Assembly: GCA_022823305.1 (NCBI GenBank)
Contig: JAJDXK010000101.1
Location: 62,001-126,000, forward strand
DNA: 64,000 bases
Direction of reading: 5' to 3'
Source: Alphaproteobacteria bacterium
GTDB lineage: Bacteria; Pseudomonadota; Alphaproteobacteria; UBA828
In this document: positions 49,371 to 57,454 of the stretch, in pieces
How positions within the stretch are numbered: position 1 is the stretch's first letter
Layout of the letters: each line of letters begins with the position of its first letter
Notes under the pieces: model-generated
What the model saw: only the letters and a program-made list of their open reading frames with translations
Databases searched by the model: none
What the model was told of the DNA's origin: nothing
Program-made: the position numbers and the translations under genes

Positions 49371-50120
49371 ATGACCAAGCCAGAGTTCTACAAGGATATC
49401 CCCGTGGGCCGCTACAACGCGTGGTACTTCGAGGGCGAAATCGAGGGCGAGAAGGAGTGCTACGAGGGCGCCGTCAAGGCCTACTACGACGTGAACAGGC
49501 CGCTGTGGGATCTGAACCCCGACAAGGCGGTCCTGCTCATCATCGACCTGCAGGTCGACGTCGTGGATCCCAAGGGCAAGCTGTGGATGCCGGCGTCCAC
49601 CAAGATGCTGCCGAAGCTCAAGGAGGTCATGGCCTTCTGTCGCGGCAACGGGATCCCGATCATCTACACCTGCCACCAGGCGCATCCGAGCGGCCGCGAC
49701 AAGGGCCTGATGCACACCTACCTCACGCTTCTCCAGGAATCCCTCATCGAGGGGCAGGAGGGAGCGGAGGTCTACCCGGAGATCGCTCCGCAGGAAGACG
49801 AGTGGGTCATCAGGAACAAGCGGCGCTACGATTCCTTCTGGGGCACGGAGCTCGAGGAGGTTCTGCGCACGATGGGTCGGGACCAGATCATCCTGACCGG
49901 TGCCTGCACCAACTTCTGCTGCTCCACGACCACGCGGTCGGGCATGCAGCGCGGGTTCAAGATCGCCTTCCCCTACGATCTCAACGCGACCGACGATCCC
50001 GCGGTGCACGAAGAGGTGTGCAAGACCATGAACCGCGGCTTCGGCCGGGTCATGGCCGCCGACGAGCTCCTCGCCGAGCTCAACCAGGTGGTCAACCAGA
50101 GCAGGGGCGCCGCCGAATAG
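49371..50120 (+). CDS. Isochorismatase-family cysteine amidohydrolase
   Basis: Hydrolase of 249 residues, probably acting on an N-carbamoyl compound or ureide (N-carbamoylsarcosine amidohydrolase or ureidoacrylate hydrolase type). The triad is D59 (LIIDLQVD), K150 (IRNKRRYDSFWGT) and C179 (TGACTNFCC). An N-terminal 45-residue extension (YNAWYFEGEIEGEKECYEG) precedes the core. The ATG at 49371 lies 10 nt after AAGGAGG. It heads the transporter operon; the imported solute is probably its substrate or precursor. Confidence 0.87.
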   Translation: MTKPEFYKDIPVGRYNAWYFEGEIEGEKECYEGAVKAYYDVNRPLWDLNPDKAVLLIIDLQVDVVDPKGKLWMPASTKMLPKLKEVMAFCRGNGIPIIYTCHQAHPSGRDKGLMHTYLTLLQESLIEGQEGAEVYPEIAPQEDEWVIRNKRRYDSFWGTELEEVLRTMGRDQIILTGACTNFCCSTTTRSGMQRGFKIAFPYDLNATDDPAVHEEVCKTMNRGFGRVMAADELLAELNQVVNQSRGAAE

Positions 50121-50160
50121 CGGAGCCGCTGCGGTTCATGGCCTAGTTCGCCAATCCTGG

Positions 50161-50213
50161 CCGGAGGTGTTCGCTTGACGGGGAATCGCTCTGGGAAGAG
50201 CGGACACCTCCGG
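50161..50213 (+). other. Nested hairpin RNA element upstream of the binding-protein gene
   Basis: Outer arms CCGGAGGTGT (50161-50170) and ACACCTCCGG (50204-50213) pair perfectly. Inside, CGCTCT (50187-50192), loop GGGA and AGAGCG (50197-50202) pair perfectly. No T run follows. The ribosome-binding site GGGAGG (50235-50240) of the binding-protein gene is outside the structure. It may stabilise or process the mRNA, or be a regulatory leader. Confidence 0.55.
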
Positions 50214-50245
50214 CTACCCACTCAGACCAAGATTGGGAGGCTATC

Positions 50246-51571
50246 GTGGGTACAACTGCAAGTAAGGGTCGAATGGCGGGCGCGATCTGCTGGAAAGCGA
50301 CCCTCCTTGGGCTGGTTACTCTTGCCTTTGCGACCGCGGCCTTCGTCGGGGGCTCCCCGGCTCAGGCCAAGGAGGACGACGAGATCGTCATCTGCGCGAT
50401 CGACAGCACCTCCGGCGACTTCTCCATCATGTCCACGCCGAAGCACTTCGCCTACCAGATGGCTGCCGACGAGATCAACGAGGCCGGCGGCATCTTCGTC
50501 GACGGCATGCAGAAGAAGATCAAGGTCGTCGGCTACGACGGTCAATCGACCGTCAAGCGCTATCAGGAGCTGGCCCAGAAGTGCGTGTACGACGACGAGG
50601 CGGACGTGGTGTTCGCCGCGTACACCGGCGCGGAGCGCGAAGCGGCGCGTCGCGAGGTCATCCGGGCCAAGACCATTTACTGGCACAACAACCAGGGCGA
50701 AGGCGGCATCGCCGATCGCTACTCGTTCTTCTCCGGCGCGACGGGCCAGCAGCAGGTTCTGCCCAGCGTCAAGTGGATGATCGAGAACATCGGCCCCAAG
50801 ATCTACTTCATCGGGGCGGACTACGTGTATTGCCGCGCGATGGGAGACTGGACCCGCACGGCCGCCAATCTCTACGGCGGCGAGATGGTCGAGGAGGAGT
50901 ACTTCCCCTTCGGCGTGTCGCAGTGGCAGGCCACCATCGACAAGATCCAGCGCACGAAGCCTGACTTCCAGGCCCACTGCCTGGTCGGTGCCGAGCACGT
51001 TCAGTACTATCCCCAGGCCCAGGCAGCCGGCCTGACGATCCCGATGTGGTCGATGGTCACGATCTCCGACGGCTACGAGCATCTGCGCTTCGCGCCGCCG
51101 GCGCTGAACAACATGTACGCGACCATCAGCTACTCGGAGGATGTCCCCACCGACGCCAACGGGCCCTTCATGGAGCGGTTCCGGGCGAAGTTCCCGGATA
51201 CCACGAAGTTCCCCTACATCAACCAGGGGGCCGGCTACGGCTGGACGGTGGTGCATGCGATGGCCGAGGCCTGGAAGCGGGCCGGAACGACCGAGGTCGA
51301 AGCGACGATCGAGGCGCTCGAGCAGGACATCGAGATTGCCGACCATCCCGGCGGGCGCTGGGTCCTGCGCGGCGCGGTGCACCACGCGGCGCAGCACACC
51401 TACCTGTTCAGCATCGACGCGGAGCACAACCTGACCTTCGTGGCCGATCTGGGCTTCACCGAGCCGACCTTCCTCCAGGACATCGGTGTCGACATGAGGG
51501 AGAAGGCTCCGGGGCGCGCCTTCCTGCCGAGGGACAACCCCGACTGGGCACCGTTCTTCGAAGGGCAGTGA
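50246..51571 (+). CDS. Branched-chain amino acid/urea-type ABC substrate-binding protein
   Basis: Periplasmic type I binding protein of 441 residues with an N-terminal signal (hydrophobic LLGLVTLAFATAAFVGG, cleavage after AQA). The mature part opens EIVICAIDSTSGDFSIMSTP and resembles LivK/AmiC/UrtA proteins; FHAYQMAADEINEAGGI-like start (FAYQMAADEINEAGG) is typical. GTG start 5 nt after GGGAGG. Followed by a hairpin and the two permeases. The adjacent amidohydrolase hints at an amide or ureide ligand. Confidence 0.9.
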   Translation: MGTTASKGRMAGAICWKATLLGLVTLAFATAAFVGGSPAQAKEDDEIVICAIDSTSGDFSIMSTPKHFAYQMAADEINEAGGIFVDGMQKKIKVVGYDGQSTVKRYQELAQKCVYDDEADVVFAAYTGAEREAARREVIRAKTIYWHNNQGEGGIADRYSFFSGATGQQQVLPSVKWMIENIGPKIYFIGADYVYCRAMGDWTRTAANLYGGEMVEEEYFPFGVSQWQATIDKIQRTKPDFQAHCLVGAEHVQYYPQAQAAGLTIPMWSMVTISDGYEHLRFAPPALNNMYATISYSEDVPTDANGPFMERFRAKFPDTTKFPYINQGAGYGWTVVHAMAEAWKRAGTTEVEATIEALEQDIEIADHPGGRWVLRGAVHHAAQHTYLFSIDAEHNLTFVADLGFTEPTFLQDIGVDMREKAPGRAFLPRDNPDWAPFFEGQ

Positions 51572-51615
51572 CAATCTGCCAGGGTTGGCAACAAGCTAGG
51601 AGCACTTGCGAATAG

Positions 51616-51643
51616 GGCGGCCGGCGTGGCATGGCCGGCCGCC
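51616..51643 (+). terminator. GC-rich hairpin between binding protein and permease genes
   Basis: GGCGGCCGGC (51616-51625), an 8-nt loop and GCCGGCCGCC (51634-51643) form a perfect 10-bp stem followed by GCCTCTTTCCCC. It resembles an attenuating or mRNA-stabilising hairpin, as after the other binding-protein gene at 39367. Confidence 0.6.
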
Positions 51644-51702
51644 GCCTCTTTCCCCTCTCCCCGCACGGACGGACGGGAACTAAAGGACCAGAGAGGCAGA
51701 AG

Positions 51703-52599
51703 TTGGAAACGGTCTCCATAATATTTAGCTTTATCTATCAGTACGCCGACAATATCGGCTTCCTTCTTCTCGCCGCCGTGGGTCTTATCATCATCTTTGG
51801 CATGATGGGCGTCATCAATATGGCGCACGGCGAGTTGATGATGATCGGCGCCTACATCACCGCATTCGCCTATCACGCCGGCGTTCCCGCACCCATCGCG
51901 ATCATCTTCGCAGGCATAGGATCCGGCCTCGCCGGCATCGTGCTCGAGCGCCTGGTAATCCGGTTCTTCTATCGACAGCTATTGTCCTCGCTGGTCGTGA
52001 CCTGGGGCATAAGCCTCGTCCTGACCGAGGGGTTTTTGCTGATATTCGGGCCCTCCATTCTCAACGTTCCGACGCCCTTCGGCAGCTTCGGCGTCGGCGA
52101 GCTGACCTTCGGAATTTATCGTCTCGTGCTCTTCGGCGTCGCCCTGCTGCTGATCGGGCTGATCTGGGCGCTCTTCTCCTACACGCGCTTCGGCGCCCGG
52201 GCGCGGGCGACAATGGAAAACCCGGAGATGGCGGAGGCGTTCGGGATCAACACGTCCCGGATGTACGCGCTCACCTTCGGCCTGGGCTCGGCGCTCGGCG
52301 GCATCGCGGGCGGCATGTTCGCGCTCACGGCCACCATCTCGCCCTTCTTCGGCGTCAACTACACCCTGTTCGCCTTCATTACCGTGGTGGTGGGCGGCGG
52401 CGCCAACGTCATCACCGGGGTCACCACGAGCGCCGCGGCGCTGGCCGGCGCGCAGACGATCGTGAACAACGCCTGGAGCGTCTATGTCGGCTACGTCTCG
52501 ATGATGCTGGCGGCCTTCCTCATCCTGCTGATCCTGCCGCGCGGCATCTCGGAATACCTGGAGAGGCGCAAGATACGAGTAGCGAAGAAAAATGGGTAG
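51703..52599 (+). CDS. Branched-chain amino acid/urea-type ABC permease (LivH/UrtB-like)
   Basis: Permease of 298 residues with about eight helices. Blocks INMAHGELMMIGAYI and TRFGARARATMENPEMAEAFGI are typical of LivH-type proteins. The likely start is TTG at 51703 (LETVSIIFSFIYQYAD), 7 nt after GAGAGG; the frame extends upstream to 51631 through the hairpin, which is unlikely to be coding. The first 300 bp are visibly less GC-rich than the surroundings. Overlaps the next gene by 8 bp. Confidence 0.88.
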   Translation: METVSIIFSFIYQYADNIGFLLLAAVGLIIIFGMMGVINMAHGELMMIGAYITAFAYHAGVPAPIAIIFAGIGSGLAGIVLERLVIRFFYRQLLSSLVVTWGISLVLTEGFLLIFGPSILNVPTPFGSFGVGELTFGIYRLVLFGVALLLIGLIWALFSYTRFGARARATMENPEMAEAFGINTSRMYALTFGLGSALGGIAGGMFALTATISPFFGVNYTLFAFITVVVGGGANVITGVTTSAAALAGAQTIVNNAWSVYVGYVSMMLAAFLILLILPRGISEYLERRKIRVAKKNG

Positions 52600-53734
52600 C
52601 AACGAACAGAGAAGCGTCCTCGACAAGTACCTCGGCCGGCTGAACGGACCTCAGACCATCGGCCGGGGCGTGCCGTTCTGGACGTGCTTCCTGGCGGTGG
52701 TGGTCGTGCTCGCTCTCTGTCCGGAGTTCCTGTCCCGCTACGAGATCATCAACTTCAGCAACTTTCTCATCTCCGGGTTCCTGGCCCTCAGCCTGTGCCT
52801 CCTGTGGGGCTACTGCGGGGTGCTCAGCCTGGGCCAGGCCGCCTTCTTCGGCGTCGGCGGCTATACCTACGGGATCGTCGCGCTCAACCTGCTGAACGCG
52901 CACGGCAACACCGATGTCGCCTTCGTCGCGGGCATCGTCGTGCCGACGCTCCTTGCCGGGATTCTCGGCCTGATCATGTTCTACGCCCGGCTGGCGGGGG
53001 TCTACATCGCGATCCTCATGCTGGTCGTCTCCCTCATGTTCGAGCTCTTCCTGCTGCAGACCGCCGATCCCGACTACACGATCGGCGCGGCCTACATCGG
53101 CGGCTTCAACGGCCTGCGGCCGGCCTCGCCCGACGATCCCCTGCTGCCGAGCCTGATCTTCGGCGCCGGAGAGTCGGTGCTGGAGTTCGACGGCCGCAGC
53201 GTCGAGTTCTACTACCTGACGCTGGGGCTGCTCGGCGCCGTCTATCTGGGCCTGCGCTGGCTGGTCAACTCGAGCTACGGATACCTGCTCGTCGGCGTCC
53301 GCGAGGATTCGCATCGGACCGAGACCTTCGGCTACGACATCCGCCTGGTGCAGCTCAGCGTGTTCTGCATCGCCGCCGCGATCGCGGGCCTCGCGGGCGT
53401 CCTCTACACCGCCTGGGGCACCTTCATTCACCCCAACCAATTCGGCCTGAAGGCGAACATCCTGCCTGTGATCTGGGTCGCCGTGGGGGGCCGCAAGGAC
53501 CTCACGGCCGCGCTGATCGGCGCGCTGGTCCTGGAATGGGTCGGCATCCGCCTGGCGGCCGTGGGCGAGATCTCCCTGCTCATCATGGGCGCCATCCTGG
53601 TGGTCGCCATGCTGGTCACGCCCGAAGGCGTCGTCACCACCCTCGCGCGCGTTGTCGAGCAGGGCAGGGCGTTCGCGAGGGCGCGATGGGGTAGGGGCGG
53701 CACGGGACCGCGCAGCGAAAGGCAGGACTCGTGA
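52592..53734 (+). CDS. Branched-chain amino acid/urea-type ABC permease (LivM/UrtC-like)
   Basis: Second permease, 380 residues with about ten helices. LWGYCGVLSLGQAAFFGVGGY is the LivM signature, and YGYLLVGVREDSHRTETFGY corresponds to the cytoplasmic coupling region. The C-terminal 30 residues are basic. Its stop overlaps the GTG of the following ATPase gene. Confidence 0.92.
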   Translation: MGSNEQRSVLDKYLGRLNGPQTIGRGVPFWTCFLAVVVVLALCPEFLSRYEIINFSNFLISGFLALSLCLLWGYCGVLSLGQAAFFGVGGYTYGIVALNLLNAHGNTDVAFVAGIVVPTLLAGILGLIMFYARLAGVYIAILMLVVSLMFELFLLQTADPDYTIGAAYIGGFNGLRPASPDDPLLPSLIFGAGESVLEFDGRSVEFYYLTLGLLGAVYLGLRWLVNSSYGYLLVGVREDSHRTETFGYDIRLVQLSVFCIAAAIAGLAGVLYTAWGTFIHPNQFGLKANILPVIWVAVGGRKDLTAALIGALVLEWVGIRLAAVGEISLLIMGAILVVAMLVTPEGVVTTLARVVEQGRAFARARWGRGGTGPRSERQDS

Positions 53735-54453
53735 CGGACAACGAGCCCATCATCGACACCAGCGGTCTCGTCAAGCAGTACGGCGGCATCGCCGCGCTTC
53801 AGGGCGTGGATTTCTCGGTCGACCGGGGCGAGCTGCATTGCATCATCGGCCCCAACGGCGCCGGCAAGAGCACCTTCTTCAAGCTCCTGATGGGCATCGA
53901 GCGGCCGACCGCCGGCGCCATCCACTACAAGGGGCGCGACGTCACGTCCCTGGGCTCTTTCGAGCGGGCGCGGCTCGGGTTCTCGGTCAAGTTTCAGAAC
54001 ATTCGCGTCTACCCGGACCTGACCGTCTATCACAATCTTTTCATCCCCCTGCGGCGGCACCACCGCATGAAGAAGATACCCGGGCAGGTCGCCGAGCTCC
54101 TGGGGGAGCTGCGTCTGTCCGGGACCGAGAACGAAACCGTGTCCAACCTCTCGCACGGGCAGATCCAGTGGCTCGCCATCGGGATGTCGATTGCTGCGGA
54201 ACCCGAGGTCCTGCTGCTCGACGAGCCCACGGCCGGCATGTCCGACGACGAGACGCGCGAGACGGCGGAGATCATCCGGCGGCTCAGCGCCACCGGCATG
54301 ACGATCCTGGTCATCGAGCACGACATGGCCTTCATTCGGGATCTCAATACCCGAACGACGGTGCTGCACTATGGCCGGCTGTTCGCGCAGGGCACGTTCT
54401 CGGAAATCGAAGCCAATGAAGAGGTCCACCAGATCTATCTGGGAACGCTCTGA
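53731..54453 (+). CDS. ABC transporter ATP-binding protein (LivG/UrtD-like)
   Basis: ATPase of 240 residues. Walker A is GPNGAGKST (40-48), the signature is LSHGQIQWLAIGMS with His replacing the second Gly position, as is usual in UrtD-type proteins, and Walker B ends LLLDEPTAGMS. GTG start overlaps the permease stop. Partner of the next ATPase. Confidence 0.93.
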   Translation: MTDNEPIIDTSGLVKQYGGIAALQGVDFSVDRGELHCIIGPNGAGKSTFFKLLMGIERPTAGAIHYKGRDVTSLGSFERARLGFSVKFQNIRVYPDLTVYHNLFIPLRRHHRMKKIPGQVAELLGELRLSGTENETVSNLSHGQIQWLAIGMSIAAEPEVLLLDEPTAGMSDDETRETAEIIRRLSATGMTILVIEHDMAFIRDLNTRTTVLHYGRLFAQGTFSEIEANEEVHQIYLGTL

Positions 54454-54465
54454 GCAGCGCAGCGG

Positions 54466-55218
54466 GTGAGAAGGGCGATGGCGGCAGAACCGGCAGAGAG
54501 GCAGAGCGAGCAGGCGTTGCTGTCCGTCGACGGCATCTCTTCCGGCTACGGCAGCGCGCGAATCCTCCAGAACCTCTCGTTCGCCGTGGAGAGGCACGAG
54601 ATTCTCGCGATCGTCGGGCGCAACGGCGTCGGCAAGACCACGCTCATGAAGACGCTCATCGGGCTCCTCCGGCTCATGGACGGGACGATCGAGTTCAAGG
54701 GCGAGAGCATCGGGCGTTTCCGCCCGTCGCGCCGGGCCCATCGCGGCATCGCGTACGTCCCCCAGGGGCGGGGAATCTTCAACCGCATGTCGGTGACAGA
54801 GAACCTGGTGCTCGGCCAGGGATTGGGGGGCATCGGCCGGAAGGCCGACTTCGACCGCGTCTACCGGTTTTTCCCGCGCCTCAAGGAGCGCGGATCACAG
54901 AAGGCGGGCTCGATGAGCGGCGGCGAGCAGCAGCAGCTTGCCATCGGCCGCGTCCTGGTCGGGCAGCCGGAGCTCATTCTGCTGGACGAGCCCTCCGAGG
55001 GCATCCAGCCCAACATCGTGCAGGAGATCGGTCAGATCATTCGGCGGCTGACCGAGCAGGAGGATCTGACCGTCATCATCGTCGAGCAGAATCTCGAGCT
55101 GATCCACTCGGTCGCCGACCGCTGCATGGTGATGGACAAGGGCACGATCATCGCCCACCTGACGCCGGACGAGATCGCGGATGAGGAAGTCGCGAAGCGC
55201 TACCTGGCGATAGCCTGA
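54466..55218 (+). CDS. ABC transporter ATP-binding protein (LivF/UrtE-like)
   Basis: Second ATPase, 250 residues from GTG 54466. Walker A is GRNGVGKTT, the signature is MSGGEQQQLAIGR, and Walker B is LILLDEPSEGIQP, typical of LivF/UrtE. An ATG at 54478 (MAAEPAERQ) is an alternative start; neither has a well-spaced ribosome-binding site. Last gene of the transporter operon, convergent with the LuxR gene 5 bp away. Confidence 0.92.
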   Translation: MRRAMAAEPAERQSEQALLSVDGISSGYGSARILQNLSFAVERHEILAIVGRNGVGKTTLMKTLIGLLRLMDGTIEFKGESIGRFRPSRRAHRGIAYVPQGRGIFNRMSVTENLVLGQGLGGIGRKADFDRVYRFFPRLKERGSQKAGSMSGGEQQQLAIGRVLVGQPELILLDEPSEGIQPNIVQEIGQIIRRLTEQEDLTVIIVEQNLELIHSVADRCMVMDKGTIIAHLTPDEIADEEVAKRYLAIA

Positions 55219-55223
55219 TCGCG

Positions 55224-55988
55224 TCAGTGCTCGGCGAAGTGCGGATTGATCAGGCGGAGCTGCGCCGCATTGATGACGGCCTGGGCCGTGGTGTGCGCGC
55301 CCAGCCGGCACCGCGCCTTCTTCAGATACATGCGAACGGTTTCCGTCGAGAGGCCGAGGATGGTCGCGGTCTCCGGCGCGGTCTTGCCCGCTCCGCTCCA
55401 GTGCAGGCATTCCTTTTCGCGCCGGCTCAGCTTGAAGGGATCGACGGCCGGAATCTCCTCTTCGAGCCCCAGCTTGTCGAGGGTGTGGCGGTACAGGTGC
55501 GTCAGGTCGAGCATCAGGTCCTCGGTCTCGTGCCTGATGTTCGGCCAGTTCGCGTTGGACTTGTCCACCATCACGCTCAGCACCGCAAAGCGGCCGTCGG
55601 GAAAGTGCACCGGCGTGGTCAGGCCGCGCCCCAGGCCGATGTCGGCCAGGTATTTCCAGGCTTCGTGCTCGGTCGGCTCGAGCTTGCCGCTGTTTTGCAG
55701 GTCGTTCCAGTCGAAGGGCAACGTTCCTCGGAAACACTCGTGGTAATAGGGATCGTGTATGGAGAAGCGTTCCCAGCCGTATTCCCAGTCACGCGGGAAA
55801 TTCCGAACGTTCAATTTCAGCGGCAGCCAGCGGCCGTCGAACATGCGGGAAGAGGATTTCTGGAAGGCGTAGGATATCTGCGTGTAACCGGAGTCCGCGC
55901 AGATTTCCATCAAGAGGTCCAGCGAATGCTGGAAGCTCTCCGCCTTCTCCAACCTGGCAGCGACACCGCTCAGATGACTGCGCTTCAC
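55224..55988 (-). CDS. LuxR-family regulator with autoinducer-binding-like domain (LuxR solo)
   Basis: Transcription factor of 254 residues. The N-terminal domain carries W68, D79-P80 and W94, matching conserved positions of acyl-homoserine-lactone receptors, but the residue four after W68 is Trp rather than the usual Tyr and the loop to Asp-Pro is two residues shorter. The C-terminal LuxR helix-turn-helix is LSRREKECLHWSGAGKTAP then LSTETVRMYLKKA. GTG start follows GGAGG. No luxI-type synthase is in the window. It probably regulates nearby transport/catabolic genes; ligand unknown. Confidence 0.88.
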   Translation of the reverse strand: MKRSHLSGVAARLEKAESFQHSLDLLMEICADSGYTQISYAFQKSSSRMFDGRWLPLKLNVRNFPRDWEYGWERFSIHDPYYHECFRGTLPFDWNDLQNSGKLEPTEHEAWKYLADIGLGRGLTTPVHFPDGRFAVLSVMVDKSNANWPNIRHETEDLMLDLTHLYRHTLDKLGLEEEIPAVDPFKLSRREKECLHWSGAGKTAPETATILGLSTETVRMYLKKARCRLGAHTTAQAVINAAQLRLINPHFAEH

Positions 55989-56342
55989 CCCTCGCCTCCA
56001 GTAAGGGAGGACGCACTATTTCTTGTTTTTCTGATGTTGCCTCGTCCGGACTTCGCATCCGCTCATCGTTACATGGCTCATATGGCGCAATCCGACGCAT
56101 AATCGTGGCGCACAACGGGGAACACGTCAAGGTTGCGCCGCCGCGTGTCCCGCCTCGCGCCCTTCGAGCAGCGCGCCTGCACCCGGAGCCGCTCCTGCTC
56201 GGGTACCGCGCGCAAATGGATTCCCTCTCCCTTCGGCATCATAATCGGCGCGAGTGCTTCCTCTCCCTGCGGCGTCGGCGTGCCGGAGGCCACGAGGCGC
56301 GGTCGAATTGAACGTGAAGAAGTCCTGAGCGAAGAGGATGTG
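55989..56342. other. 354-bp divergent intergenic region
   Basis: Lies between the LuxR and FKBP gene starts and should contain both promoters. It includes a TTTCTTGTTTTT tract near the LuxR start and the ATGGCTCATATGGC repeat (around 56072-56086). Short open frames here have no recognisable family and are not called. No clear promoter pair was found. Confidence 0.5.
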
Positions 56343-56771
56343 ATGGCGAAAGCAGAGGTCGGGCAAAAAGTCCGCGTGCATTATTCCGGGAAGCTCGACG
56401 ACGGCTCGGAATTCGACTCAACCGAGAGCGACGGGCCGATGGAACTCACCATCGGCGAGGGCGACGCGCTGCCCGCTTTCGAGCAGGCCCTGATCGGCAT
56501 GGCGCCGGGCGACACCAGGACCGTGCACGTGCCCGCGGCGGAGGCTCACGGCCTCCATTCCGAGGACATGATCCGGACCGTGGGCCGCTCGGCCATTCCC
56601 GGATCCGACGACCTGACCGTAGGCACGCGGATCAGCGCGACCCTCATGGGCGGCGTCCGCGCCTATCTGAGAATCGTCCACATCTCAGACGACGAGGTGA
56701 CGGTCGACCTCAACCATCCCCTGGCCGGCAAGGACCTGACCTACGAGATAACCCTGGTCGAGTTCGCCTGA
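56343..56771 (+). CDS. FKBP-type peptidyl-prolyl isomerase, SlyD-like
   Basis: Prolyl isomerase/chaperone of 142 residues. VRVHYSGKLDDGSEFDST and the GDALPAFEQALIGMAPGD block form the FKBP fold; the inserted IF (chaperone) domain spans about 70-118. The histidine-rich metal-binding tail of Escherichia coli SlyD is absent. ATG at 56343 follows GAAGAGGA; a much longer upstream frame lacks family character. Confidence 0.92.
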   Translation: MAKAEVGQKVRVHYSGKLDDGSEFDSTESDGPMELTIGEGDALPAFEQALIGMAPGDTRTVHVPAAEAHGLHSEDMIRTVGRSAIPGSDDLTVGTRISATLMGGVRAYLRIVHISDDEVTVDLNHPLAGKDLTYEITLVEFA

Positions 56772-56783
56772 GGCCCCGGCTTT

Positions 56784-56813
56784 CGTTTCCCACCACGACC
56801 ATGGCGGGAAACG
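56784..56813. terminator. Bidirectional hairpin between convergent genes
   Basis: CGTTTCCC (56784-56791) and GGGAAACG (56806-56813) flank a 14-nt loop between the convergent FKBP and ChrR-like genes. Suitable as a shared terminator, although the T runs are inside the stem. Confidence 0.5.
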
Positions 56814-56817
56814 CGGG

Positions 56818-57363
56818 CTAGATGTCTCGCGCGCGGATCAGCATGACCGCGCCGCTCTCCGTGCTCCCGCCGCCGTGGATGACGCTTGTGGGTGAATGGT
56901 GATCGTCACCGGCCCGAAGCGTCACCTCGCCCAGGGAAAGATCGCCCGACACCAGCAGGCAATCCTCGGGCGAGCCCTCTTCCGCCGTGGGACAGCGGGC
57001 GCCGGGCTCCAGGCGCGCGATGTACACCATGGACCCGACCAGGTGATCGTAGTGCAGCACCAACCCCGTCACGCCCGGCGCCAGCGTGGACCACGCCTTC
57101 GGGCTTTTCTCGGGCGGCGCTTCGTCCTGCGCCGACCCGGAGGAGCCGCTTCGGCCCTTGCGCGCCGCGTGCAGGGCGGTGCTCGCGTTGCGGCCGAGGA
57201 AGGCCGCCATCCGCCTGTCCCACAGGTCGACGGCCTGCTTTGCCGCCGGATCCTCCAGCAGCTGCGTTTCGAACCGGCCAAGGGCGTCGTCGGGCAGCGT
57301 CCCGGCCAGGAATTCGCCGGCAAGCTCCAGGAGAGACAGATCCTCGCTCATGCCCGGCATCAT
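56818..57363 (-). CDS. ChrR-like anti-sigma factor with cupin domain
   Basis: Protein of 181 residues. The N-terminal helical part (LLELAGEFLAGTLPDDALGRFE, then AVDLWDRRMAAFLGR) resembles anti-sigma-factor domains; the C-terminal half (about 95-175) resembles a ChrR-type cupin. The zinc-binding His/Cys set of classical ChrR is not visible in the N-terminal part, and the first cupin metal motif is degenerate. No ECF sigma gene is adjacent. Start is one of ATG 57363, 57360 or 57351, none with a strong ribosome-binding site. Confidence 0.7.
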   Translation of the reverse strand: MMPGMSEDLSLLELAGEFLAGTLPDDALGRFETQLLEDPAAKQAVDLWDRRMAAFLGRNASTALHAARKGRSGSSGSAQDEAPPEKSPKAWSTLAPGVTGLVLHYDHLVGSMVYIARLEPGARCPTAEEGSPEDCLLVSGDLSLGEVTLRAGDDHHSPTSVIHGGGSTESGAVMLIRARDI

Positions 57364-57454
57364 ACAGATTCGCTGCCCGACGGCACCGAATTTCGGCGGG
57401 CGGGCGCTGTGTCTGCGAGGCGGCCCCGGGACCGGGGAAAGGTCACGGGCCCGA

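Noticed and set aside
50161-50213. Nested hairpin as an intrinsic terminator
   Set aside because: No T run follows the outer stem, and the binding-protein gene downstream belongs with the amidohydrolase gene by strand and context.
56105-56311. Short open frame in the gap before the FKBP gene
   Set aside because: Arg-rich, no ribosome-binding site, no recognisable family; more likely upstream untranslated sequence.
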